NCBI GenBank assembly: GCA_911728435.2
Contig: OU452208.1
Span: forward strand, 620,001-684,000
Origin: Apoderus coryli
Taxonomy: Eukaryota > Arthropoda > Insecta > Coleoptera > Attelabidae
Length of the DNA: 64,000 bases
Reading direction: 5' to 3'
Part shown: positions 55,124 to 64,000 of the stretch, in pieces
How the letters are laid out: the number at the start of each line of letters is the position of its first letter
Position numbering within the stretch: the first letter of the stretch is position 1
The notes under the pieces: model-generated
What the model saw: the letters and a program-made list of their open reading frames with translations, nothing else
Database searches by the model: none
What the model was told of the DNA's origin: nothing
Position numbers and translations under genes: made by a program

Positions 55124-56036
55124 TCATGAAATTGTTGGAACTGGACGAATAAATCTTCTGGTTCGGACAAATACTCTGGCACTTGAAGATTTTATACCAT
55201 ATCTTCTGTAGGGAGCCACTTCCACAATAACACCTGTGTTATCCCAGCGTTTGGTTATTGGATTCTGAAGATAAACATTACGTCCAACCGAAAGTGGAAT
55301 TAAATCTTTAGCGACTTGCCTCGATTTTTTTAGGATCTGCTTTAATACCATTTTTTCCAATAACATAACCAACATAAGTTAATTCTTGTCGTGCAAAAAT
55401 AAAATTATCAGGATTTAGTGTGATGGACTTGGATCTGCAACGATCAAAATGAGTAATAATACGTCGGTAGTGCTCCTCAAATGATTCGTCATAAAGCAAG
55501 ATATAATCCACAACTTTTTCAATATTGCCAATATCCAGTAAAGCTTCATCACCACGCCGGCAGAATTCGTCTCCAGAACTAACTAAACCCATCGAAGTCC
55601 TTAGAAATTTAAATCGGCCCCAAGGAGTTAGAAAAGTTGTTAAGTTTTGACTTTCATCATCTAAAGCTATTTGCCAGTATCCACTTTTTGCATCTAATGA
55701 TGAAAAATATTTTGATTTCCCATTGATGTTTGATACTGCATGCCATGGGGATTTAAATGGATGTATGGGCCTTTTAACATACTGGTTAAGTTTTGTATAG
55801 TCCACACATATTCTTATTTTGCCGTCTGATTTTTGAATTACTACTAAAGGACTAACAAATTCAGTTGGAATGTCTAGAACGGGTGCAATGATACCTTGTG
55901 CTAACAAGTCGTCTAATTCCTTCTTCACTGGATCCAACCATGCGTATGGAATTTTTCGAGGACATGTAATTGCATATGGTTCATATTTTTCCATCAAATG
56001 TATATGTACAGGTTTTCCATCCATTGGTTTTAAGAC
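55124..56036 (-). pseudogene. Gypsy 2 RT fused to integrase C-terminus
   Basis: RT features: TEFVSPLVVIQKSDGKIRIC, VDYTKLNQYVKRPIHPF, SSLDAKSGYWQIALDDES, and VVDYILLYD where a DD pair is expected, so the second catalytic Asp appears changed. After KADPKKIEA a deletion (about 55315) leads, in another frame, to VGRNVYLQNPITKRWDNTG and VFVRTRRFIRPVP, the integrase C-terminus. Confidence 0.82.
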
Positions 56037-56044
56037 CTTTGTAT

Positions 56045-58458
56045 CAAAAAAATGTAATAATATCTTGAATGGTCAGGGTCGATTACTTGACTTAGTTTTT
56101 TCGAATTTATTGTGCAGTGTAGAGCATAATAATCATCCAATGGTTATTGAAGACAATTACCATTCTGCATTAATAGTCAGCATCGATAACTTTGTTAACA
56201 AGGACCGAACTCGGTTTACACAGAACCTATAACTTTAAAAAGGCAGATTTTGTAATGTTGTATGACGCTGTGTGTTAATTGATTGGTCATATTTGGATGC
56301 TATTAATGATGTGAACACTGCACTAGATCATTTTTACAATAAATTATATTCCATTTTAGATACATATGTTCCGTCGTATAAAAATTATAAAAGAAAATTT
56401 CCATGTTGGTACACCAGCAGCCTATTTAAAAATATTAAACTCAAAGCAAAATTCTTTAAAAAATACAAAATCACTAGAGACAATAAAGTTCTTATTCAAT
56501 TTAAAAATGCGAGACGTTTGTGTAAGGAAGAGCAGAAGGTTGCGTTTAGTGAGTATATCTCTAGAGTGCAGAGTTCTCTCAATGACGATCCTCGGAATTT
56601 TTGGTCTTTTTTCCATAACAAAACTGGAACCTCGCGTATCCCAGCCACTATGTGGAGGGACGATCAATCTTATTCTGATCCTCAAGCCATTGTCGACTCG
56701 TTTTGCTAACTTCTTCCATAGTGTTTTTCTTAAATCATCTAGTTATCTTGCGCCGAATGTTCCTGGAAGCTCTAATACTGCCAATATCGGGCAGATTGAG
56801 CTGTCGACATATTTGCAGCTTCTAAACGCCTTAAAAATAAATTTACCTCTGGATATGATAATATTCCCTCTTTTTTTGTCCGAGATTGCATTTCTGTCTT
56901 GGCTCTTCCATTACAGTCAATTTTCAATCTAATTTTGAAGTCGGGAATGTATCCGGATCTAAAGTTGTTCCAGTCTTTAAATCCGGCGAAAAGTCTCATA
57001 TTAATAATTATCGACCAATTTCTCTATTGTGCAATTTTTCTAAATTATTTGAATCAATTTTATATGACCGGATCTATACAGCTGTGAGACGTCAGATTTC
57101 ACCTAACCAGCATGGCTTTATGTGTGGCCGGTCCACTGTCACCAATCTGTCAGTTTTTACCCACTGTATCTCTGAAACTCTTGATCACGGCGGTCAACTG
57201 GATGTAATCTATACTGATTTCACCAAAGCCTTTGATAGGCTGGACCATGGCATATTGCTGAGTAAACTGCATACGTATGATGGATTTCCTTCCGGCTTGA
57301 TATCTTTATGCAACTCATACTTGCATGATCGGAAACAATATGTCTTTTACAACGGCTTTAAATCTTGTTTTTACTCGGCCACGTCAGGAGTACCCCAGGG
57401 TTCTAACTTAGGTTCATTGTTGTTCCTTCTTTTCATCAATGACCTGGACCCGTGTTTACTTCAGCGTACTCTATTTTTCGCAGATGACTTAAAAATCTTC
57501 GCCTCCATAGATTCAGTAGCAGATTGCATAAACCTGCAGCATGATCTGTGTGCTCTAAAAAGGTGGTGCGACAGTAACAAATTGTCTCTTAACATTCGTA
57601 AATGCACATGTCTGAGTTTTACACGTAAAACAACGTTTATTGACTATCCGTATGCAATCTCCACAAATAAACTTGAACGATGTCGGGTATTCACGGATCT
57701 TGGTGTTACCTTCGATCAGAGGTTCCAGTTTTTGGAGCATATGGAAAGAATGGTTGGTGAGGCATCTCGCATGTATGGCTTTATAATGCGGAACTGCAAA
57801 GGCTTCAATAATACCTCTGCCCTTATCACCTTGTTCAATGCCTATGTGAGGTCAAAATTGGAGTATTCTTCCATCATCTGGTATCCTCAGTATAATATTC
57901 ATAAACTAGAGGTCGAGCAAATTCAACCTAGATTTTTGAAATATTTAGTTTTTAGAACCGATGGTGCTTATCCAGTAAGAGGTTTCGATCATGAATTGTT
58001 ACTATCACGTTTTGACGTTCAGAGTCTGGAGTACCGAAGAATTCAGAACTCTTTAACCATCTTATATAAATTGCTTAGAGAAAAAATCGACTGCTCTTTT
58101 CTGCTGTCTTGCTTAAATTTGTTAGTTCCTAGGTTAAATACAAGGTCCAATTTAACATTTCACTTACACAGAGCTAGGACCAATGTACTGTTAAGATCGC
58201 CTGTTCATGTCATGTGTTCTAATTTTAATAGAGTGTCTGATAGGTGTGACATTTTTATAACTACAGGCAATCACTTGAAAATGGTAGCTGCAGAGACATT
58301 TGTGGTTTAGGTGTGTGTATGTGTGCGGAATTAATTAGGATTTATAAATTAGTATTTTAGTTTATTTAAGCATTTATTTTTTTAGTTTGTAATATTGTCC
58401 TTTAAATGGGAAACTGTTGGGCAATAAACGCTTTATTTATTTATTTATTTAAAAACAT
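56045..58458 (+). mobile_element. LINE L2b inserted in gypsy 2
   Basis: Same clade as L2a. It is flanked by CTTTGTAT (56037-56044 and 58459-58466), an 8-bp target duplication; the gypsy frame is continuous once it is removed. The 3' end has AATAAA and a (TTTA)n tail (58432-58450). The 5' part is truncated in the endonuclease domain. Confidence 0.88.
56272..58310 (+). pseudogene. LINE L2b reverse transcriptase
   Basis: The first part (56272-56709) reads WSYLDAINDVNTALDHFY ... FWSFFHNKTGTSRIPATM. Frameshifts near 56705 and 56940 precede the long frame to 58310 with NNYRPISLLCNFSKLFE, TDFTKAFDRLDHGIL, SGVPQGSNLGSLLFLLFIND, FFADDLKIFA and a C-terminal CSNFNRVSDRCDIF. Confidence 0.85.
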
Positions 58459-58466
58459 CTTTGTAT

Positions 58467-59326
58467 TGTTCCAAAAGCTGATTTTTAATTTTTTTAATTT
58501 CTTCTTCAGATGGGTCTTCATGAATTTTTTTAACAGTACACGTTTCGTAAATTATTGGCTTTGGAAATTCTGCATGAAGAATGCCAAGTCTTATAAGTGT
58601 TGTTTTATCAAGCAAAAGATCTTTAACATTCTTACAAACATAAATCCTTACTTCTGTAATTTTATTTTCATAGCTAATTTGACATTTTAAAGATCCAAGT
58701 ACCTTAATTTTTGTACCATCAGCTGATTCAAGTATTACGTGCGTTTTTTCTAAATTTGCATAGGTAAAATTGGCTTTTTGAATAAAATTTTCACCTACTA
58801 CGCTTACGTCTGCGCCAGTATCTGGTGTTGCCATGTAAGTGAATATATTTCTGCTTTTAGTGGGTGCTCGAATTTCAACTTTAATTTGACGGTTGTTATT
58901 ATTTCTGACGTTAGTAATTTTCAGTAAACCAACTTTTGATGGTTCATCTTCTGAGCAGTCAACAAACCCTATGTTCTTTGTACGACAACAATTTAAGAAA
59001 TGTCCTTTTTTATTGCATCGACTGCATATAGAATTTATAGCAGGGCAATCTTTCAAACTTTTATGCCATGCATTGTTACATCGTAGATATTTTTTTATAT
59101 TTGTTGAATTTTTCGTTGATCTATCAATTTTCTGTACCTTAGAAGAATATGCTTGGGTCTCTTCCATTTGTGCGATTTCTTCCAATTCACAAAGTTTTTT
59201 GACATCATTAATGTTTGCTGATTCTGGTAATGTTCTGCATTTTTTTCTGATTTCTGCGTCATACAGAGATTCGATCATATGATCAGTAATTGCTCGGTCG
59301 AAACAATTTGAGCAGGGGTCACTCAA
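58467..59326 (-). pseudogene. Gypsy 2 zinc knuckle and protease
   Basis: The frame ends in the LINE at its 3' side (YKDVF). It contains CSRCNKKGHFLNCC (CCHC knuckle, about 59020) and ATPDTGADVSVVG (DTG active site, about 58815), then YVCKNVKDLLLDKTTLIRLG. Gag and protease belong to one polyprotein; a frameshift at about 59390 separates it from the upstream gag. Confidence 0.83.
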
Positions 59327-59453
59327 ATGAAATAATTTAAGTTTTTCTCTAGAAAAATAGAGAAAGATTCACCTTGTTCTCGTTTACGATTCAAAAATTG
59401 ACTGCGTCTGATTCGAGTATTTTCTTTTTTCTTAAAATAGCCTTCCAGTTCTT

Positions 59454-60017
59454 CTAGAACATGACTGGCTTTAATTTGATTAAAATTTTCAATACAAATC
59501 GGACAACATCTAGAATATCTTGATTAAAAAATGTGGATAATAAAGCTGTTACCTGGCCACTTTTATTTAGATATATTCCTTGATACAACAAGTAATTTTC
59601 AAAGTTGATTTTCCAGTCTTTGAACTGCGCTAGGTTTAGAGAATCGTTTAGTTTTTCTGGTAAAGGTATATTGCTTGGTAAACGTATATATTCCATGTTA
59701 GTAACGTCCGCACACTCCGTCTTTGAGTTCTGAACTTCTTCTGGAATTCTTTCTTTATTACTAATATCTTTCTGAATTTCTAACAATTGCCTCATACTGT
59801 TTTGTATTTCTGATAGCTGTTGTTTGAAATCCGTCTTCATATTTTTTAACGATTCTTCGGTTTTATTTTCTAAAGTTCGTAAAGCTTGGTTGGTTGTTTC
59901 AATACATGCTTCTGGAATTTCTGTAGATGTCTGGTTTGATTTCTTACTCTTCTTCTTACGAGTGGACATTTTTAGCATTCTAAAACAGCTGCTCTTGGTT
60001 CTTAATTGGACTTCCAA
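59454..60017 (-). pseudogene. Gypsy 2 gag N-terminal part
   Basis: The likely start is the Met at 59978 or 59969 (MSTRKKKSKKSNQTS). A Lys-rich start and a coiled-coil-like stretch (NKTEESLKNMKTDFKQQL) are followed by LNLAQFKDWKINFENYLLYQ, a motif common in retrotransposon gag proteins. The open frame upstream of 59978 is leader sequence. Confidence 0.65.
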
Positions 60018-62283
60018 TCATTAAATACATTAATGCTCCCACAGCTTCTCTATAAGAAATTTCAATCACACTGGAATCTTCATCCTTCCCTGATTGAACA
60101 TTTTCTTTCACAATCGGAGTGCTAACAGGCTTACATTCGCTCATAGAAAAGCAATCCAATACTTTTCTAGCATATGCCTGTTGGCTGACTTTAATAGAAC
60201 CATCTGTACTATTTCTTTCAATTTGGAGACCCAAAAAATATGAAGCAGGTTTGACAGTAATTTTAAATTCATTTTCAAGATAATTTAAAAATTTTGATTT
60301 TAAGTTTTCATCATTTGATGCGAGAAGTCCATCATCAACATACAAACATAAAATCAAAGTACTACCATTTTCTTTCTTAATGAATAGACATGGATCTGCT
60401 TCTGTACTTTTAAAACCAAAGTTTGATAAAACATCTACAATGCGCTTGTTCCAACAGCGTGGAGCTTGCTTTAAACCATAGAGACTTTTCTTTAAAAAAC
60501 ACACTCTATCTGTTCCATCTTCAAACCCTTCTGGTTGTTTCATATAAATGTTTTCTTCTAGTGATCCATACAGGAAAGCAGTAGTTACATCAAATTGTGT
60601 AAGAGTCATATTGTCGATAGCAGCAACACTTAATACACTCCTGATTGATGATAATTTTGCAACTGGACTAAATGTTTGATCGTAGTCTTTACCACATTTT
60701 TGTGAAAAACCTTTGACCACAATTCTTGCCTTATATTTTTCAATAGAACCATCTGGATTTGATTTAATTTTATATATCCACTTACATGGAATAGCTTTCC
60801 TTCCTTTAGGCAATTTATCTAAGATCCATGTTCCGTTTTCACTATGTGACTGCATTTCTCTTTCCATAGCAGCTTTCCATTGATCTTTATCATTGCTTCG
60901 GATAGCTTCATCAAAACTCTGAGGCTCATTACTCTCTAAAATATTTACAGCAACTGACTTTGCAAAATCTTCAAATCTCGCAGGTTTACGTAAATTTGTT
61001 CTGTCTCTTAACTTTCTTCCACAACTTTCACTCGTATCTTCTTCAGTTATTGTGCTTCTATTATCTTCCAAATCTTCAAAATTTTGTTCATTTTCAGGAT
61101 TTTCTATTTCTAATCTACTTTCAGAATTTTCTTCAGGTTCGTTATGTAAATGTACTGGGCTTAATCTTGTTTCACTAAGTTTTAATGGTTTTTCGTCAAA
61201 CGTAACATTTCGAGATCTTATAACTTCTCCAGTTTCTTGACACCAAACTCTGTAACCTTCATAGCCTTCATATCCAACAAGAATGCCTTTAGTTGCTTTC
61301 TTCTCTAGTTTTTTCCTTCTTTGTTTTGGAATATGAACATAGCATATAGTTCCTATTACGCGAAGATGGGTCAATTTGGGTTTCTTTTGATACCAAACTT
61401 CATAGGGTGATTTATTATTAACACCTGAAACACCTGATATATTTAAAGTATAGGCAGCTGTTTGAATCATTTCAGCCCATAACTTTTGAGGTAATCCTTC
61501 TCTCGAATGCATTATCGATCTCGCTGTCTCGACCAATGTTCTGTTTTCTCTTTCAGAACATCCATTTTGTTGAGGCGAATATGGCATAGTAAGTCTGTGA
61601 CGAATTCCATTTCTGTTTAATATTTGCTTAACAGAATGATTAACAAATTCTCCTCCGTTGTCACTTAAAAGCTCCTTAACAACATAACCAGTAGAATTTA
61701 TCTTTGCTAAAACTGATTTTAGATGTGTAGCTACTTCTGACTTTTCTTTCATAAAATAAACATAACGGAATTTACTGTAATCATCTTTAAATAAGACAAA
61801 ATATTTATAACCACGGAAGGAATTTTCAAATGGTCCGCATACGTCTGAATGTATTAGCTCACCTGGTGTGTTAGCTGTTTCTCTTGAACCAAACTTCAAC
61901 ACATGAGATTTGCCATAGACGCAGCCTTCACATACTTCGCTATCTAACATTACTTCAATTCCAAATTCTCTCTTCAAAATTCCCTTAACGTGTTTTTTAT
62001 TCTGGTGTCTTAATCTTTCATGATACAGCTGAAGAACATTTTCAATCTCAACAACATTTGTTTCATTTTCTTGATTTGGAATGATATTTTTCATGTCTAG
62101 CTTATAAAGTCCACCATGTATGATTCTTCTTCCAATCAAAATTATCTTTCCATCAATTTTAAAATAACAAATTTGTGACGTTGAAATAAATTCACTGTTT
62201 GTTCTTTTATCTTGTGCAGAAAGAACTGAGAACAAATTCTTTTTAATACTAGGAACGTACCAAACATCTTCTAAACGAATAAC
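60018..62283 (-). CDS. Copia integrase and reverse transcriptase, open frame
   Basis: About 750 residues without a stop. Integrase: zinc-binding HERLRH and CEGCVYGK, catalytic Asp in IHSDVCGPF, Asp in LLSDNGGEF and Glu in PQQNGCSERENR. RT: WKAAMEREMQSHSENGTW, NPDGSIEKYKARIVVKGF, FDVTTAFLYGSLEENIYMKQ, and LCLYVDDGLLASN with the YVDD pair. The upstream GAG_pre-integrase part is LEDVWYVPSIKKNLFSV. It ends in REAVGALMYL just before RNase H, then leaves the family. The intact frame points to recent activity, but the element is incomplete at both ends here. Confidence 0.9.
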
Positions 62284-62289
62284 AGTAAT

Positions 62290-62467
62290 TGTAAAAATTT
62301 ATCATCTATTTTTGTCTATAATTTGATATTTTACCAGATTTATATCAACTGACAAGTTACATCAAATTATTATTTTTTATTCTCTATTCAACTACTACTA
62401 CAGGATGATAATATCAACAAATACAAACAATGATTATAAAATTATAATTCATAATAAAAATTCGACA
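62290..62467 (-). repeat. BEL element 3' LTR
   Basis: 178 bp, TGTAAAAATT...ATTCGACA on the plus strand, identical by eye to 63746-63923. A polypurine tract GATGGGGAGAA lies directly upstream on the minus strand (62468-62478). Flanked outside by GTAAT (62285-62289). Confidence 0.92.
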
Positions 62468-62490
62468 TTCTCCCCATCGTGCAAACTGTT

Positions 62491-63319
62491 TCAGTTTTCA
62501 CCATCATCAACTGTTACATCTAATTTGCAAACTTTGGTGATAGGACGGCGATAAACACCAGAGGCTGTTCGAACTTCTATCACTCTAACAATCCCATCTT
62601 CTCCTGGATAAACAGCCGTTATTCTACTTAATGGCCATTTATGTCTTGGAAATGTCGGGTCTATAACCACAACAACGTCATTTACTTGAATGGATGAGTT
62701 AGTGTCGATCCATTTACTTCTTTTTTTTAAAGTGGGTAAATATTCTTTAACCCACCTGGTCCAAAAACTGTCGACAATTTGTTGAGTCTTCTTCCATAAC
62801 TTTCTAGGATTTACGTTCTCAAATTTTATTGGTAAAGAATCACGTTTATTTCCTAACAACAAATGATTAGGTTTAACATTCTTTATCAGATGGATCTATT
62901 GAAACATACGTCAATGGTCTATTATTCACTACATTTTCAGCTTCTGCGAAAACAGTCTGTAGCACTTCTTCTCTAGGATTTTCTACTGTTAAAACATTCT
63001 GTAAAATTTTCTTCACTGACCCTATTAATCGCTCCCAACAACCTCCCATGTGTGGGGCTCCAGGTGGTATAAAATGCCATTCTATCATGTGTTCCGAAAG
63101 TTTTGTTCCCATATTTTTGTTATCTATATTTTTCCAAAATGATTTTAGTTCTTCTGATGCACCTCGAAAATTTGTTCCATTGTCTGAATAAAGACATTTA
63201 ATTTGACCTCTTCTTGCCATCATCCTACATATAGCCATGATTGTGCTGTCAGTTGTAAGCGAATGAACAATTTCCAAATGTACTGCTCGAATGAGGGAAA
63301 TTCGGCGATTCTTTAGCAT
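62491..63319 (-). pseudogene. BEL integrase
   Basis: Two frames: 63319-62873 with [36 protein letters not shown] (catalytic Asp) and PHMGGCWERLIGSVKK (catalytic Glu region), then 62862-62491 with FWTRWVKEYLPTLKKRSKW and RHKWPLSRITAVYPGEDG. A small shift at about 62870 separates them. The zinc-binding N-terminus is absent. Confidence 0.87.
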
Positions 63320-63745
63320 TAAGGTTTTTTACAAATTGAGCAGAACACGGAGAACATGTCGCTCCAAATGTCATTACTAACATTTCATATTCTTCTATTT
63401 CTTTGCTTTTATCTCCATCTCGCCACAAAATTCTTTGCGCACATCTGTCTTCTTCAATAATTTTTACTTGATGAAACATTTCACGTATATCTCCACAAAA
63501 TGCCCATTTCCATCTTCTAAATCTCATTAAGACGCCCGGCAAATTTGTCAAATAATCAGGGCCTTGAAGTAAATTGTCATTCAGACTAACGCCATGACTT
63601 TTTGCTGCTGCATCAAAAACTATTCTAAATTTATGGGGTTTATTGGGATTAAAAACTGCGAAATGAGGTAAATACCACAATTTCTTCGATTCTGTTTTAA
63701 TTTCATTAGATTTAAGTTTTCTCAAATATCCGGCTCGAAGGACCA
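63249..63745 (-). pseudogene. BEL reverse transcriptase, N-terminal part
   Basis: [40 protein letters not shown] and [14 protein letters not shown] (first catalytic Asp) are typical of BEL/Pao RT. It ends after [13 protein letters not shown]; the YxDD part is deleted and integrase follows in another frame. Confidence 0.87.
63728..63745 (-). promoter_or_regulatory. BEL primer-binding site, tRNA-Tyr type
   Basis: Directly after the 5' LTR the minus strand reads TGGTCCTTCGAGCCGGAT. Animal tRNA-Tyr ends ...CCGGCTCGAAGGACCA, so 18 bases pair. The tRNA identity is from memory of the tRNA family, not from a search. Confidence 0.8.
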
Positions 63746-63923
63746 TGTAAAAATTTATCATCTATTTTTGTCTATAATTTGATATTTTACCAGATTTATA
63801 TCAACTGACAAGTTACATCAAATTATTATTTTTTATTCTCTATTCAACTACTACTACAGGATGATAATATCAACAAATACAAACAATGATTATAAAATTA
63901 TAATTCATAATAAAAATTCGACA
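63746..63923 (-). repeat. BEL element 5' LTR
   Basis: Identical to 62290-62467. It should contain the promoter; no TATA box is clear. Flanked outside by GTAAT (63924-63928). Confidence 0.92.
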
Positions 63924-64000
63924 GTAATGTTTCCATTGACGTTCGCTTCAACTTCAATCGTGCCTTTTCCTAAAGCGCTTATTTTATCACCATTAGCAGT

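Larger units (their letters stand above)
54594..60035 (-). mobile_element. Ty3/gypsy retrotransposon 2, deleted and split by a LINE
   Basis: Minus-strand order: gag (60017-59454), zinc knuckle and protease (59326-58467), LINE insertion, RT (56036-55310), integrase tail (55375-55124), 3' LTR. RNase H and most of integrase are deleted. The 5' LTR is absent; copia sequence begins directly upstream of the gag leader. Confidence 0.83.
62290..63923 (-). mobile_element. BEL/Pao element, internally deleted, two identical LTRs
   Basis: LTRs of 178 bp at both ends, a 5-bp duplication GTAAT (62285-62289 and 63924-63928), and insertion into the copia protease/integrase frame. The primer-binding site follows the 5' LTR with no gap. 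Only part of RT and the integrase remain; gag, protease and RNase H are missing, so it depended on another copy to move. Identical LTRs indicate a recent insertion. Confidence 0.93.
60018..64000 (-). mobile_element. Ty1/copia retrotransposon, 3' truncated
   Basis: Pol is read from the right window edge (63929-64000, ISALGKGTIEVEANVNGN, protease C-terminal side), skips the BEL insertion and continues as a long open frame 62283 to 60018. The RNase H end and 3' LTR are missing because the sequence meets the gypsy 2 leader at about 60035. Confidence 0.88.

Noticed and set aside
60960..61240. Plus-strand frames rich in Leu/Ser
   Set aside because: Antisense shadows of the intact copia polyprotein.

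Overview
This window looks like a piece of an animal nuclear genome, most probably an insect. It is AT-rich, has spliced genes with GT-AG introns, and carries a typical arthropod mix of mobile DNA. I saw no bacterial, phage or organelle features. A hemipteran source is only a guess. Three host genes can be followed: (1) the last three exons of HMG-CoA reductase, plus strand, 3377-4180; (2) a four-exon minus-strand gene, 40254 down to 17122, whose reading phases join cleanly into a cysteine-rich protein of about 727 residues that I do not recognise; (3) a plus-strand PH-PTB adaptor of the Dok/IRS type, five exons between 43107 and 53129, probably continuing beyond the window.

Almost everything else is transposable elements in introns and intergenic DNA, often nested. 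Between genes 1 and 2 (about 4548-16713) lies a decayed Ty3/gypsy element. It is split by an AT-rich repeat element (4878-7265), a PIF/Harbinger transposon (7752-10565) and a P-type THAP transposon (13836-16666), the last inside its 5' LTR. Intron 2 of gene 2 holds an internally deleted Transib element (18781-20759) with terminal CACAGTG and a 5-bp duplication. It also holds a P-type element (21709-27695) filled with a TTAA foldback, a 25-nt P-like excision scar and a Mutator-like element that itself contains three mariner-type elements, and a further P-like element (28580-31460). Intron 1 holds a sister P-type element (32549-35008) carrying a Penelope-like fragment, plus several foldback elements (36.9-39.7 kb).

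The third gene's introns contain two copies of one LINE (43.7-46.1 and 49.7-52.4 kb), a second LINE on the minus strand, and a mariner transposon 19 bases after the exon-5 splice donor. From 54.6 kb to the right edge the DNA is retroelements: a deleted gypsy split by a LINE, a copia element with a long open pol, and a short BEL/Pao derivative with two identical 178-bp LTRs inserted in the copia protease region.

The best material is historical. Exact target duplications and, in two cases, an unoccupied paralogous site allow insertion order, TSD length and one excision to be read directly. Boundaries given without a TSD are approximate. All family assignments were made by eye from protein motifs and termini.
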